The position numbers and the translations under genes were made by a program. Below the pieces are notes generated by a model. The model saw only the letters and a program-made list of their open reading frames with translations, was not told the DNA's origin and searched no databases. From the NCBI GenBank assembly GCA_018694835.1, contig JABHOG010000093.1:1-48371 (forward strand): a stretch of DNA of 48,371 bases, in the 5' to 3' direction. The DNA is from Planctomycetota bacterium. GTDB taxonomy: Bacteria > Planctomycetota > UBA8108 > UBA1146. Positions 34,739-43,809 of this stretch are shown piece after piece; the stretch's first letter is position 1; each line of letters begins with the position of its first letter.

Positions 34739-35386
34739 TCATTCCTTCGAGCCATCCCGATGAAATCCAACCTCCTCAATTTCCGCGCCCAGCCTCTCCA
34801 GTAACTGTCGTAGCCGATTCCCCATGCGTCTGGAGGCCCCCGGTAGATCGATCGTCCCCCAGATCAGGATCAACACCTTACAAGTAGTGGCGTCCGTCTT
34901 CGATCGTTGAGAATCCTTGACCGCATTGGCACAGGGGCCAAGGCCATCTCTCAGACACAGCAGCCCGGCCAGATCGATCTGCTGATCGGAACGGTTGAAG
35001 ATGTAACTCTCTCCGACACTTCCCAGCGAGATCTTCAGCGGCCCTTCCAGCCGATCGAGGTCGACCACGCTGAGTGGGATTCCCGCGCTGCGAGAGACCG
35101 CATTCCCCACATCCACCAGCGGCAAGATCGAAGCCAATGCCCCTCGAGCGGCGGCCGCCACCAGCCACTCGCTGGAGGGTTTGCCACGACCGGCAGGACG
35201 GTAACCACCATGCCTCAACAGAGCTCGAATATGCTTCTTACACTGTTCATCGACCGATTCAGGGCCCGCAGCGGGGGTCAGCAGTTGCTCTAACCACTCG
35301 GGACTCTGCTCTCCCTGAGGCCCGGCAAGTTCAGCACGGATCGCCAGCGGATCGAGCAGAGGATGAGATTCCACTTCGATGATCAT
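34739..35386 (-). CDS. Stand-alone B3/4 (PheT-like) domain protein
   Basis: 215 residues. The core (about 55-190) matches the B3/4 domain of the phenylalanyl-tRNA synthetase beta subunit, which holds the editing site: GLPL-type segment, VVDLDRLEGPLKIS, the YIFNRSDQQIDLAGLLCLRD stretch and KVLILIWGT. The remaining synthetase domains are absent, so it is a free-standing member, possibly a tRNA- or amino-acid-related hydrolase; this is inference. ATG 35386 has GGAGGAGG upstream. Divergent from the WaaP-like gene, followed by ribBA. Confidence 0.8.
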   Translation of the reverse strand: MIIEVESHPLLDPLAIRAELAGPQGEQSPEWLEQLLTPAAGPESVDEQCKKHIRALLRHGGYRPAGRGKPSSEWLVAAAARGALASILPLVDVGNAVSRSAGIPLSVVDLDRLEGPLKISLGSVGESYIFNRSDQQIDLAGLLCLRDGLGPCANAVKDSQRSKTDATTCKVLILIWGTIDLPGASRRMGNRLRQLLERLGAEIEEVGFHRDGSKE

Positions 35387-35501
35387 CGTGCCTCCTCCCC
35401 CATCGGTAGTTCGGTTGGCTTGTCCCATCGAGCCAGGGGGCTACCATCTCCCCTGTACAGCCAGCCCCACCGGGTCATCGGTGGCAGTGAAGGGAGTCAG
35501 G

Positions 35502-36389
35502 GTGCCACGGGATTCAATTTCGATCCATGACCGATTCCTCCTCGGTACTGAGTGCGATTCCCTGCTCGCACGACAGTTGCTCGATGTGACCGAGGATTCG
35601 ATCGTGGCCAGTGGACGAAGAGGTCGACTGGAATCCATCGAATGGCAGGGCCGTCGCTATGCTCGCAAGGTCTACCTGCCGACCGGTCCCGCATCCCTAC
35701 GAGGAATCGCTCGAAGATTCTCGCGAGGATTACTCCGCCACTGGCGCTGGCAACGAGCGTTTCGATCGTGGCGGGCAATGGAAGCCGGGCTACGCATCGG
35801 TTTGCCTCTGCCGATTCCCTGGGTGCTCGACACCACCGGAGAAGATGCGGTGCTGATCAGTTCATGGACTCCCGGTGAACCGATTCATCACTGGGTGGCA
35901 CGCTGCAGTCATCACGGTTGGCGCACCAACGATCAATTTGGTTTCTGTCGCTGGATCGGATCCAGACTTCAACAGGTGCTCTCGCAGGGATTCGATACCC
36001 GCGATCTGGCACCACACAACGTGCTGGTGAGTGGGCCCGCCGAGGGGCCCTGGGAACTGGGCATCGTCGATCTCGATGATGCCACCGTCGGTCGTGTCCC
36101 GAGTCGCCACAAACTGATCACCGCTCTGGCACAGGTCGGTCATCTTCCACCGACCATCTCGGCCTCGATGAGAATGCGTGCCATCGATCAGTTTCTCGAT
36201 GAAGACGGAGATGAACTGCTCGGCCCGCGCCGTAAAGCGATCTCGGACATCTCCAACGCAGTGACCCGCATGGCACTGTCGAAGAAAAGAAAGATGATTG
36301 CCGAGGGACGCAACGAACCGCTCGCAGGATGGGGGCTCGGAGCAGATGGCCTTCCGGTGCCCTTCTCGGGAGCCGCTCCGCGCCGCTGA
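35502..36389 (+). CDS. WaaP/Kdo-kinase-like lipopolysaccharide kinase
   Basis: Protein-kinase-like fold of the lipopolysaccharide kinase group, which phosphorylates sugars of the lipopolysaccharide core. 295 residues from a GTG at 35502 with AAGGGAG upstream; the frame is open further but overlaps the divergent gene. Catalytic-loop motif DTRDLAPHNVLV near residue 165 and IVDLDDA (DFG-like) near 190. An Arg-rich segment (about 65-90) could touch lipid or sugar phosphates. With kdsA in the same window it supports a Kdo-containing outer membrane. Converges on the redox fusion gene with only 22 nt between stops. Confidence 0.8.
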   Translation: MPRDSISIHDRFLLGTECDSLLARQLLDVTEDSIVASGRRGRLESIEWQGRRYARKVYLPTGPASLRGIARRFSRGLLRHWRWQRAFRSWRAMEAGLRIGLPLPIPWVLDTTGEDAVLISSWTPGEPIHHWVARCSHHGWRTNDQFGFCRWIGSRLQQVLSQGFDTRDLAPHNVLVSGPAEGPWELGIVDLDDATVGRVPSRHKLITALAQVGHLPPTISASMRMRAIDQFLDEDGDELLGPRRKAISDISNAVTRMALSKKRKMIAEGRNEPLAGWGLGADGLPVPFSGAAPRR

Positions 36390-36401
36390 TCCACGACCAG
36401 C

Positions 36402-36425
36402 AGATGGTCGCCTAGATGGTCGCCT
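36402..36425. repeat. 12-bp tandem duplication over a stop codon
   Basis: AGATGGTCGCCT at 36402-36413 and 36414-36425. The TAG stop of the minus-strand gene (36414-36412) lies across the junction. Confidence 0.9.
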
Positions 36426-38652
36426 CGAGTAGATCGAGACGAACCACACGGCCATCTCGATCCACCTCTCCAAAGCGCAGCACCGCCGTCGGACACTCCT
36501 CCACACAGGCGCTGCATCGTACGCATTGCGGATCCTCGACCGGGATCCCACGCTGGGCAAATCCCATCACATCGATCCCCTGGTGGCAGACAGCCGTGCA
36601 GAGATTGCAGGAGATGCACCGTTTCTTATCGGCGATGATGCGAAAGCGTGAGAAGCGTGCATAGATGTTCATCAACGCCGCCAGAGGACAGGCAAAACGA
36701 CACCAGACCCGACCCGAAAAGTGCCAGTACAATCCCACCCCGAGGATTCCCGAGAAGAACAGGTCGACGGTCCATTCATAACTCAGTAGTGGAATGCCGT
36801 GAAGGATTCCGTGATAGATGGATAGGGACCAGGATCCAAGCCAACTGTCGGGAAAGCACCACGACCAGAGCCGAGCCTCGAGCAGGATGAGGGTCAATAA
36901 CAGGAAAAACTGGCCGACGAAATTGAGTCGATGGGTCCAGGGCCCATGGGGCATCTTGCGCCGCTGTGTATCCCCAAGTGTCTCCGCCAGTGCTCCACAG
37001 GAACAGATCCAACCGCAGTACACACCCTTGCCCCAGCGCCGGATGGCCAGTGGTAACAGTACGAAGGTCTGGATCACTGAGATCACCAGCCACGCCATCA
37101 TCGGTTGATCGGTAAACACGTTCCAGAAGAAGAGCGGCCACGCGAGGATCAATCCGAACGCTCGCCAGTACTCCCGCCCCGGAGGATAGTTCTCGGTGAT
37201 CGGGAACAATGCATCCGCGAGAGTACGACCCCAGCCATCGTCAAAGCAACCGAGGTCACCGAGCCAGGGTAAGATCCAGTAGGGCAACAGAAACAGTGGA
37301 ATCGCCTGGATCGAGATGAGAGTCCAGGTTTGCCATCTTACGTACTGGGTTGGCCTCCTGTGGATGCGGCGGATCCCGAACACCAGAACCACCAGGGTGT
37401 AGACCAGGCTGTACCAGAACCCAGGCTGCGCGACGCTGGTGACCAGCGTTCCCAGCAGGGTGCTACGATCGGCGAAGGCCCCTCCGAGGCTGGCCCACCA
37501 CTGGTCGAGGCCGTGGGGAAAGCCACCCTGATCGATCCACCACTCGGCCAGTGGTGGCCACACTCCTTGCCGTTTCCAGTGATAGATCCAGCTGAACAGG
37601 ACCATCATCAGTAGTAAACTGATCCAACTACGGGCGGTCCACTCGCCGCGGATCTTCACTCCACTTCGCCGCAACAATCCCAGCGGTGCCTCTCGACCGA
37701 TCATCGTATAGACCGAGGTGGCTTCGATCTTCTTGACCCCGGTGGGAGTCTCCAGCGTCACAGATTGGGTATCGACCTCGATCACCTTGGCGGACGCCTC
37801 CAGCTGAAGCGTGCCCCTCTCGACACGTTGCTCCACTCCCTCGATGCTGGCACGCCCGGGACGCACCAGCTGATCTCCCCGGTGGGTCAGCGTCACCTTT
37901 GCGTCGGCATCGGCGAGGCTGATCGCCGCCTCGCAGGCGGAATCACCCCCCCCCACCACGACCACCGATTCGCCACGATGATCGGAAGGATCATGGAGCC
38001 GATGGGAGACATGATCGAGACCTTCCCCGGCCACACCCAGCTTGCGATGGTCTCCACTACGACCGATGGCGATCACCACACGACTGGCTTCGATGTGGGT
38101 GCCGTCCTCCAGTTTCACGGTCAACCCACCAGCGTCTCGATTCACCGACCGGACCCGGCCGGAGATCGATTCGATTCCGGCGCGCTGCGATTGCTCGAGC
38201 AGGCTGGCGATCAAGCCCTCACGGTCGAGATCTCCTTCGGGGAGTTGCAAGTCTCCTTCAGGAACCATCGTGTCGGGATTGGTGAAGATCGGTTTCTTGA
38301 GTGGGAAATTCTCGAGAGTGTCGAGTGGTCGTGCCGACTCGATCAATTGGAAGGAGATGCCAAGGCGCTTGGCCTCCATCGCTGCCGCCAGCCCCGCCAC
38401 CCCGGCTCCGACGATCACCAGCGGCACACGATCGTCTGTAGAAGGGATCGACTGCTGCTCCATCGATCGCACCACACGGGTACCCGAATCGATGGCGAAC
38501 TTCAACAACGGAGTTCCGGTCAGGTCTCCGACGATGAAGAGCCCAGGAACACGGGTGGAGTAGTCAGCAGCAACCTCGGGAAGCGCTTCCACCGTACCTG
38601 CTGGCCATTGCAGATGAAGCCAGTGAGCAAATCTCGACAGCCCCCACCGCAC
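36412..38652 (-). CDS. Fusion of FAD/NAD(P) oxidoreductase, NosR/NapH-like membrane domain and 2x[4Fe-4S] ferredoxin
   Basis: 746 residues. Residues about 1-70 look like a thioredoxin-reductase C-terminal segment (GLFIVGDLTGTPLLKFAIDSG). A full FAD domain follows (VIVGAGVAGLAAA at about 80) with an NAD(P) domain (VVVVGGGDSACEAA near 235). From about 340 come six or more membrane helices with CGWICSCGAL and CRFACPLAAL, as in NapH/NosR/CcoG-type proteins. The C-terminus has two [4Fe-4S] motifs, CISCNLCTAVCHQ and CVRCSACVEECP. It probably passes electrons from NAD(P)H via FAD and FeS centres to or from a membrane or periplasmic partner. No CxxC of true thioredoxin reductase is seen. GTG start 7 nt after the M32 gene. 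Confidence 0.85.
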   Translation of the reverse strand: MRWGLSRFAHWLHLQWPAGTVEALPEVAADYSTRVPGLFIVGDLTGTPLLKFAIDSGTRVVRSMEQQSIPSTDDRVPLVIVGAGVAGLAAAMEAKRLGISFQLIESARPLDTLENFPLKKPIFTNPDTMVPEGDLQLPEGDLDREGLIASLLEQSQRAGIESISGRVRSVNRDAGGLTVKLEDGTHIEASRVVIAIGRSGDHRKLGVAGEGLDHVSHRLHDPSDHRGESVVVVGGGDSACEAAISLADADAKVTLTHRGDQLVRPGRASIEGVEQRVERGTLQLEASAKVIEVDTQSVTLETPTGVKKIEATSVYTMIGREAPLGLLRRSGVKIRGEWTARSWISLLLMMVLFSWIYHWKRQGVWPPLAEWWIDQGGFPHGLDQWWASLGGAFADRSTLLGTLVTSVAQPGFWYSLVYTLVVLVFGIRRIHRRPTQYVRWQTWTLISIQAIPLFLLPYWILPWLGDLGCFDDGWGRTLADALFPITENYPPGREYWRAFGLILAWPLFFWNVFTDQPMMAWLVISVIQTFVLLPLAIRRWGKGVYCGWICSCGALAETLGDTQRRKMPHGPWTHRLNFVGQFFLLLTLILLEARLWSWCFPDSWLGSWSLSIYHGILHGIPLLSYEWTVDLFFSGILGVGLYWHFSGRVWCRFACPLAALMNIYARFSRFRIIADKKRCISCNLCTAVCHQGIDVMGFAQRGIPVEDPQCVRCSACVEECPTAVLRFGEVDRDGRVVRLDLLEATI

Positions 38653-38658
38653 GCCGCG

Positions 38659-40164
38659 TCAGTTCCCTTGAACCAGACCGACCTTGCGATCGAGAGAGGT
38701 GATCAAAACGCTCGGGTCGAGGGTCTGGCCAGTGGCATCTTCCAGCAACTCCAGCGGTAACCGCCGTCGACCTGGAGCATGAATCCGGGTTCGTAGCCAC
38801 TGCAAGATTCCCTCGAAGCGCCCAGCCGAGACCTCTGCTTCGATATCGATCTCCTGGTCGATGGCCTGGTAGAACTGCGCCGCGTAGAGGGAGCCCAGCA
38901 GATAGGTGGGGAAGTAACCGAACAGTCCGAAACTCCAGTGGATATCCTGTAGCACTCCTTCGCGATCGGTATCCGGCTGGATGCCGAGATACTCCTGCAT
39001 CTTCTCGCGCCACAACCCGGGAAGATCGGAGGTCTGGACCGATCCATCGAAGAGCCCCTGCTCCAGTTCGAAACGCAAAGCGATGTGCAATCCATAGGTC
39101 ACTTCATCCGCCTCGACTCGGATCAATGAAGGTCGAACGGGATTGACCGCGTTGGCCATCTCCCGGGCACTGACACCTTCCAGAGTTCCCGGAAAGTATT
39201 GACACATCTTGGGCAGGAAGTGACTCCAGAATGCCTCGCTACGGCCGATCTCATTCTCCCAGAAGAGACTCTGGGACTCATGAATTCCCAGCGAGATGCT
39301 ATCGCACAGCGGTGTGTGCTCCCACTCCGGGTCCAGACCTTGCTCGTACATCGCGTGACCAGACTCGTGAATCACACCGTACAGGTTGCTGGTGAAATTG
39401 TCTTCCGAGACGCGGGTCGTGATCCTCACGTCATGAGGCGCCGCTGGCGATGTGCAAAAGGGATGCGAGGTCAGATCTAGTGATCCTCGGTTGAAGTCGT
39501 AGCCGATTTCCGCCGCCACTTCCTTCGAGAAGGCCAGTTGTTTCTCACGATCCCACGGGCCCTTCATGAAGTCGGGTGTGGTGGTGGGCTGGGAAGCGGC
39601 TCGCTCGACCAACGATTGCAGCCCTGGCACCACAACCTTGCAGATTTCACCAAAACGAGCCGAGGTCATCCCTCGTTCGTACTGATTCATGAGGATGTCA
39701 TAGGGACACAGTTCCTCATCCTGCAGGCAATCGGCAAACTGGCTCTGCAATCGAACCTGCTGCTCGAGCAGGGGAGCAAACTGCGCGAAGTCGTCATTGT
39801 CTTTCGCCGACTTCCAGGCCGCCATCGATTGAGAACAGGACTCGGCAATCTGTGAAGCGAGAGGAACCGGGATTCGAATCGCTTGTTCGTAATCGTATCG
39901 AACTTCACGCACCAGGGCTTGCAGGTCGAGATCACCCGATCCCGAAGCCAAATCCTCCGCCTTCGAGAGGCACTCCCCCAGGGCAGGATCCTGTGCTCGC
40001 TTGTGCTTGATTCCGACGATCTCACCCAGTGCTGCGGCGCGCGACTCGCTTCCCCCGGCTGGCATGTAGGTTTCCTGGTCCCACTCCAGCAGTGCGATCG
40101 AGTGCTCCAGTAGCGAGATCCCTCGCAACTTCTCCTTCAACTCGGAAATCACATCTGCACTCAT
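38659..40164 (-). CDS. M32 family metallocarboxypeptidase (Taq type)
   Basis: Zinc carboxypeptidase that removes C-terminal residues, cytoplasmic (no signal peptide). 501 residues, the family length. HESGH at 266-270, the third ligand Glu296 in GIHESQS, plus the family-specific VHPF-type (here SHPFC) and DVRITTR segments and NPVRPSLIRVEADEVTY. ATG at 40164 overlaps the tdk stop in ATGA. The redox fusion gene starts 7 nt behind it. Confidence 0.94.
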   Translation of the reverse strand: MSADVISELKEKLRGISLLEHSIALLEWDQETYMPAGGSESRAAALGEIVGIKHKRAQDPALGECLSKAEDLASGSGDLDLQALVREVRYDYEQAIRIPVPLASQIAESCSQSMAAWKSAKDNDDFAQFAPLLEQQVRLQSQFADCLQDEELCPYDILMNQYERGMTSARFGEICKVVVPGLQSLVERAASQPTTTPDFMKGPWDREKQLAFSKEVAAEIGYDFNRGSLDLTSHPFCTSPAAPHDVRITTRVSEDNFTSNLYGVIHESGHAMYEQGLDPEWEHTPLCDSISLGIHESQSLFWENEIGRSEAFWSHFLPKMCQYFPGTLEGVSAREMANAVNPVRPSLIRVEADEVTYGLHIALRFELEQGLFDGSVQTSDLPGLWREKMQEYLGIQPDTDREGVLQDIHWSFGLFGYFPTYLLGSLYAAQFYQAIDQEIDIEAEVSAGRFEGILQWLRTRIHAPGRRRLPLELLEDATGQTLDPSVLITSLDRKVGLVQGN

Positions 40165-40778
40165 GTGGTCGGCTCACTCTCGACATGGATCTGGCCAATT
40201 CCCTCGATGCACTCGAGTTCGAGAGCTTCGACGTAATGGATCGAACAGACCGGTTGAAAGGTTTCGTCTCCGGCAACCTGCTGACTCGGTCCGTCGAGTT
40301 GAGCGGCTCCGTCGACACACTTCAAGTTGAAGATCGCCTTGCGATTGCAGCGGTGACAGGTGGTCTTGATCTCCTCGATGGAGTCCGCCAGTTCCATCAG
40401 TCTGCGACTACCCTTGAATAGTTGGCTACGGAAATCGGTCCTCAACCCGTAGCAGATCACCGGAATCCCCAGTTGATCGGTGATGTCACGAAGTTGCTCG
40501 ACATGAGCGACCGACAAAAACTGTACCTCATCGACCAGCACGCACTGGACCTGATCGAAATCTGCCTGATCCAGTTTCTGGGATTCCGACAATACGATGT
40601 GAGCCGGGCGGTGCAGGCCGGCACGAGATGCCACCTCCTGAACCCCATACCGATCATCGAATCCAGGTTTGATGACGACGATCTTCTTACCCTGTCGCTC
40701 ATAATTATGAGCGACAGCCAGCAAGTTGAGCGTCTTGGCGCTGCCCACGGTACCGTGCCTGAAATACAACTTGGCCAT
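40161..40778 (-). CDS. tdk: Thymidine kinase, type II
   Basis: Phosphorylates thymidine in the salvage pathway. 205 residues. P-loop FRHGTVGSAKT near the N-terminus, an AKT form also seen in other type II enzymes in place of SGKT. Walker B/catalytic DEVQF near residue 85, and zinc ligands CHRC near 141 with a further Cys in QPVCSIHY. AGGAGG precedes the ATG at 40778. It lies 68 nt behind the DUF4340-type gene and overlaps the M32 gene. Confidence 0.94.
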   Translation of the reverse strand: MAKLYFRHGTVGSAKTLNLLAVAHNYERQGKKIVVIKPGFDDRYGVQEVASRAGLHRPAHIVLSESQKLDQADFDQVQCVLVDEVQFLSVAHVEQLRDITDQLGIPVICYGLRTDFRSQLFKGSRRLMELADSIEEIKTTCHRCNRKAIFNLKCVDGAAQLDGPSQQVAGDETFQPVCSIHYVEALELECIEGIGQIHVESEPTT

Positions 40779-40846
40779 TGAGATCCTCCTGCGAAGCCAC
40801 GCTTGACTCCGGTGCAGGGTATCCGGGACTCGGACCCGATTCCATG

Positions 40847-42004
40847 CTAGCCGTCGGAGTCTGGCTCGGGAATCGCATCGGCGGCTTCATCTTCACCGGG
40901 GACCGCAGGCGCAACCTGTTCGGTCGGGAGATTCACGGCATCCGCCTGCTCCACCTCTGCAGGAGGCGCCTCGGGCTCGACCACCGCACGAAGCACTTCA
41001 CCCACCTTGAGCAGGGATTCCTCCACCCAGTCACGCACCAGCACCGTGCGATGATTCCCGATCACTCGCGCAGCCACACCCTTCCCGCCAACCGACAGAT
41101 CTTGCTCCGAACCGAACTGGATGGTGTGTATCGATCCATCCGCCAGTTCGATCTCGATGAAGGACTGGACCGGATCGAGTCCCAGCGCCGGAGCATCCGT
41201 CGGGTCTGCAGGCTCTGCGGCCTGGACATTCTTGAGAGCAGTGATAATGCCTTTGACGGTCGATTCGTCCGCTGGTACCGACTCCACTTCGCTGGAGAAT
41301 CGAACCATCCACAGTGGATCATCCGATCCCGACACCACGGTCACCTGAGTTGGATCCTCGGGGACCGATTGCGGCGAATTCTTCCAATCCAACTGGGCGT
41401 TGGCCTCGGGAGTCTGGATGTGCATGCGAGTAACCACGGCATCGGGGGGAAGTTGAAATAACATCTTGTGGGTCCAGCGTCCTGCTTCCAGGCTACCGCC
41501 GGCAAACCCTACGCGATTCCTCAGATTTGGCGCAACGCTATACACTTCATCGGATCCCCCGATGCGAATGAAAGAACGCTGGTATCCATCCGCTTTTCCG
41601 ATCACCAGATCTGCCAGAGATTTGCCTGCTGAATCCTTCAGAGCCACCTTCAATCCACCGCTATCACCGACCTCAAAGGTGCCATGACTCTGCACCTTCG
41701 ATGCGCGTTGATGAGCCCCGGTGATCGATTGGATATCTAGCAGCAGTTTCTCGATCTCCGCCTGGTCTCCCGGGTAGTTCCACGCCGATGGGACCTTCCA
41801 GTCTTCTCCTTCTCGCTCCAGTACGACCGAAGAATCTCCCAGCATCATCTCCACTCTTGTCACCTGATCCACTGCCAGGCCAGAAAAGGAAGCGATGGCG
41901 GTCGGAATTTCAACGTCATCGGAATACTCGTCTTCATTGGTGTAGTAGAGCAGTCCTGATCCCACGATGATGGCCAGAACCATCGCAAAATTTCTGGAGT
42001 TCAT
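40847..42004 (-). CDS. DUF4340-type membrane-anchored protein
   Basis: 385 residues. One N-terminal membrane helix (about 6-22), then repeated beta-rich modules with LEREGEDWKVPS and SFIRIGGSDEVYSV, the pattern of DUF4340 proteins that accompany GldG-like ABC exporters. The C-terminal 50 residues are Pro/Glu/Ala-rich. Expected to lie outside the inner membrane. ATG at 42004 overlaps the GldG-like stop in ATGA. Fourth member of an ATPase-permease-GldG-DUF4340 set; substrate unknown. Confidence 0.8.
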   Translation of the reverse strand: MNSRNFAMVLAIIVGSGLLYYTNEDEYSDDVEIPTAIASFSGLAVDQVTRVEMMLGDSSVVLEREGEDWKVPSAWNYPGDQAEIEKLLLDIQSITGAHQRASKVQSHGTFEVGDSGGLKVALKDSAGKSLADLVIGKADGYQRSFIRIGGSDEVYSVAPNLRNRVGFAGGSLEAGRWTHKMLFQLPPDAVVTRMHIQTPEANAQLDWKNSPQSVPEDPTQVTVVSGSDDPLWMVRFSSEVESVPADESTVKGIITALKNVQAAEPADPTDAPALGLDPVQSFIEIELADGSIHTIQFGSEQDLSVGGKGVAARVIGNHRTVLVRDWVEESLLKVGEVLRAVVEPEAPPAEVEQADAVNLPTEQVAPAVPGEDEAADAIPEPDSDG

Positions 42005-43800
42005 GACGATACCCTCTCGGAGTTGACTCGGTTTTCATGAGACGCAGAAGAAGCCGCTCGACTCGCCGAATAAACCAGATAGATCAACATCAAGATCAGC
42101 GGGATTCCAACCATGTTGCCATAGGTGACCAGGTTTCGTTCGTTACGCTCGGTCTTGCGAAGTGCACTGGAGACCTGAACCTTGGCACGGATCTTCGCCA
42201 GATCCGGATCGAGGGCCAGCGCTTCGATGGCACCGACCAGGAAGCGGACATTTTGCTGATACATGCTCAGTGAAGCGTACTTTGCGATGTCGGCAGAACC
42301 CAGCAGCAACACCCTTCCTGGCTGCGATTCCATCGGAGCCACCTTGGGCCCATCCGCCGCATCGGTCTCCTCTGTCGGATCCCAGGGGGGAACCGCGCTT
42401 CCCTCCTCGAAGGTCGAAGGAAAACTGCCCTCGAGCAACAAGCACAGATGCCTCACGCCAAGCAGTGCCGGATCGACGGGCACCGTGTCCATCTCCTTGG
42501 TGTACCCGGGACTGTACTTCGGTAACCAGGATTGATCGGAGGAACTGGCCAGCACCGAGATCTCGACACCCGCTTTCGCAGCCATCTCTTGATTGATCGC
42601 AAAGGGAGTGGCAAAGGGAAAGATGATGGAACCAGCGCCACGGGTCAGCGGTGAGGTCCCGTCGAGCCCGTTGCCACTGGCAGAGGGGCACAGGTTGAAG
42701 GGCACCGGCTGGCGAAATTGAGAACCAAAGGGACCTGCTCGAAGAACCTCGATGGAGCCACATTCCTTGCTGGCCACCAGTACGTTCTCCACCGTCTCGA
42801 CCCCCCACATCCGCCAGCTTCTGGAGAGTGCGGGAGCCAGTGGTGTGAACTGCAGTCTTTGATCGAGAGTTCCCGATGTGGTGGAACTCATCACCATCGC
42901 GGGTCTGCCGGAGATGATCGATCTCTCGATCTCGAATCGCTGACGATCGGTGAGCGCATTGGGCTCCGCGATGATCAGCAGTGATGCCTCCTCCGGCACC
43001 AGTGAACTCTTGGTCAGGTCGATGCGACGAACATCGAACCGCTCCTTCAGGATGTCGTTGACGAAGGGGTCGAAGTGACCGACCGGTTGTTGCAGCGGGC
43101 TGCCACTCGAATCGGTCGTGATCAGATCCTCGGGACGACCATGGAAGAAGGCGATCACTGGCTTGGAACTACTGGCCAGCTTGGCGATGCGGCTGACCAG
43201 TTCATACTCGAGTCCCTCGAGATTGGTATGCACCGGGATCGCCTCGACATCTCGATCGAGATACTTGAGAACCAACGCACTGTAGAATGGCACGATCTCG
43301 AAACCGTCATCTTTGAAGGATCGACCCTGTAACTCGGGGATCCCCTGCTGGGCCAACTGCTGCTTGATCTCATCGGCGAAGGAAGTCGAGCCTCCCATCA
43401 GGGCCTGGGCTGGATCCTGAGCCGGAATATCTCCCGACTCCTCCTTCGTTCTGACGTACTCCTCGATGATTCGACTGGGATTGATGACCTGAACCTTCAG
43501 TGCAGCTCCCGCTCCTGTCGCCGAACGCTGAAATTCCTCGAGGTAATCGACAGTATCTCGACGGAGATTTTGCAATCCTGAGGGCATCTTCTCGCTGACC
43601 CAGTACTCGATGGTCAACTCCTCCCCCAGTTCAGAGAGGATTCTTCCCGTCTCGGGGCTGACCGTGTGGATTCCGATCCTGGTCAGGTCGATTCGCTGGT
43701 CAAATTGAATTGCAATCATGTTGCAGATCACCAGCAACAGGACCAACAACCCCAGGGAAGAGATCCAACGAGTGGCGAACTGTGATTTCCGATGATTCAT
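42001..43800 (-). CDS. GldG-like ABC transporter auxiliary protein
   Basis: 599 residues. N-terminal membrane helix (about 14-32), a long extracytoplasmic part with the ABC-type uncharacterised transporter domain (RIGIHTVSPETGRIL start, YEFVSRIAKL-type segment, then FFHGRPED), and a C-terminal membrane helix (about 565-585). This is the layout of GldG, which with GldA and GldF forms an ABC exporter in gliding bacteria, though the same set occurs in many non-gliding ones. GGGGGGAAG precedes the ATG. 9 nt behind the permease gene. Confidence 0.83.
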   Translation of the reverse strand: MNHRKSQFATRWISSLGLLVLLLVICNMIAIQFDQRIDLTRIGIHTVSPETGRILSELGEELTIEYWVSEKMPSGLQNLRRDTVDYLEEFQRSATGAGAALKVQVINPSRIIEEYVRTKEESGDIPAQDPAQALMGGSTSFADEIKQQLAQQGIPELQGRSFKDDGFEIVPFYSALVLKYLDRDVEAIPVHTNLEGLEYELVSRIAKLASSSKPVIAFFHGRPEDLITTDSSGSPLQQPVGHFDPFVNDILKERFDVRRIDLTKSSLVPEEASLLIIAEPNALTDRQRFEIERSIISGRPAMVMSSTTSGTLDQRLQFTPLAPALSRSWRMWGVETVENVLVASKECGSIEVLRAGPFGSQFRQPVPFNLCPSASGNGLDGTSPLTRGAGSIIFPFATPFAINQEMAAKAGVEISVLASSSDQSWLPKYSPGYTKEMDTVPVDPALLGVRHLCLLLEGSFPSTFEEGSAVPPWDPTEETDAADGPKVAPMESQPGRVLLLGSADIAKYASLSMYQQNVRFLVGAIEALALDPDLAKIRAKVQVSSALRKTERNERNLVTYGNMVGIPLILMLIYLVYSASRAASSASHENRVNSERVSS

Positions 43801-43809
43801 CTTCCCCCC

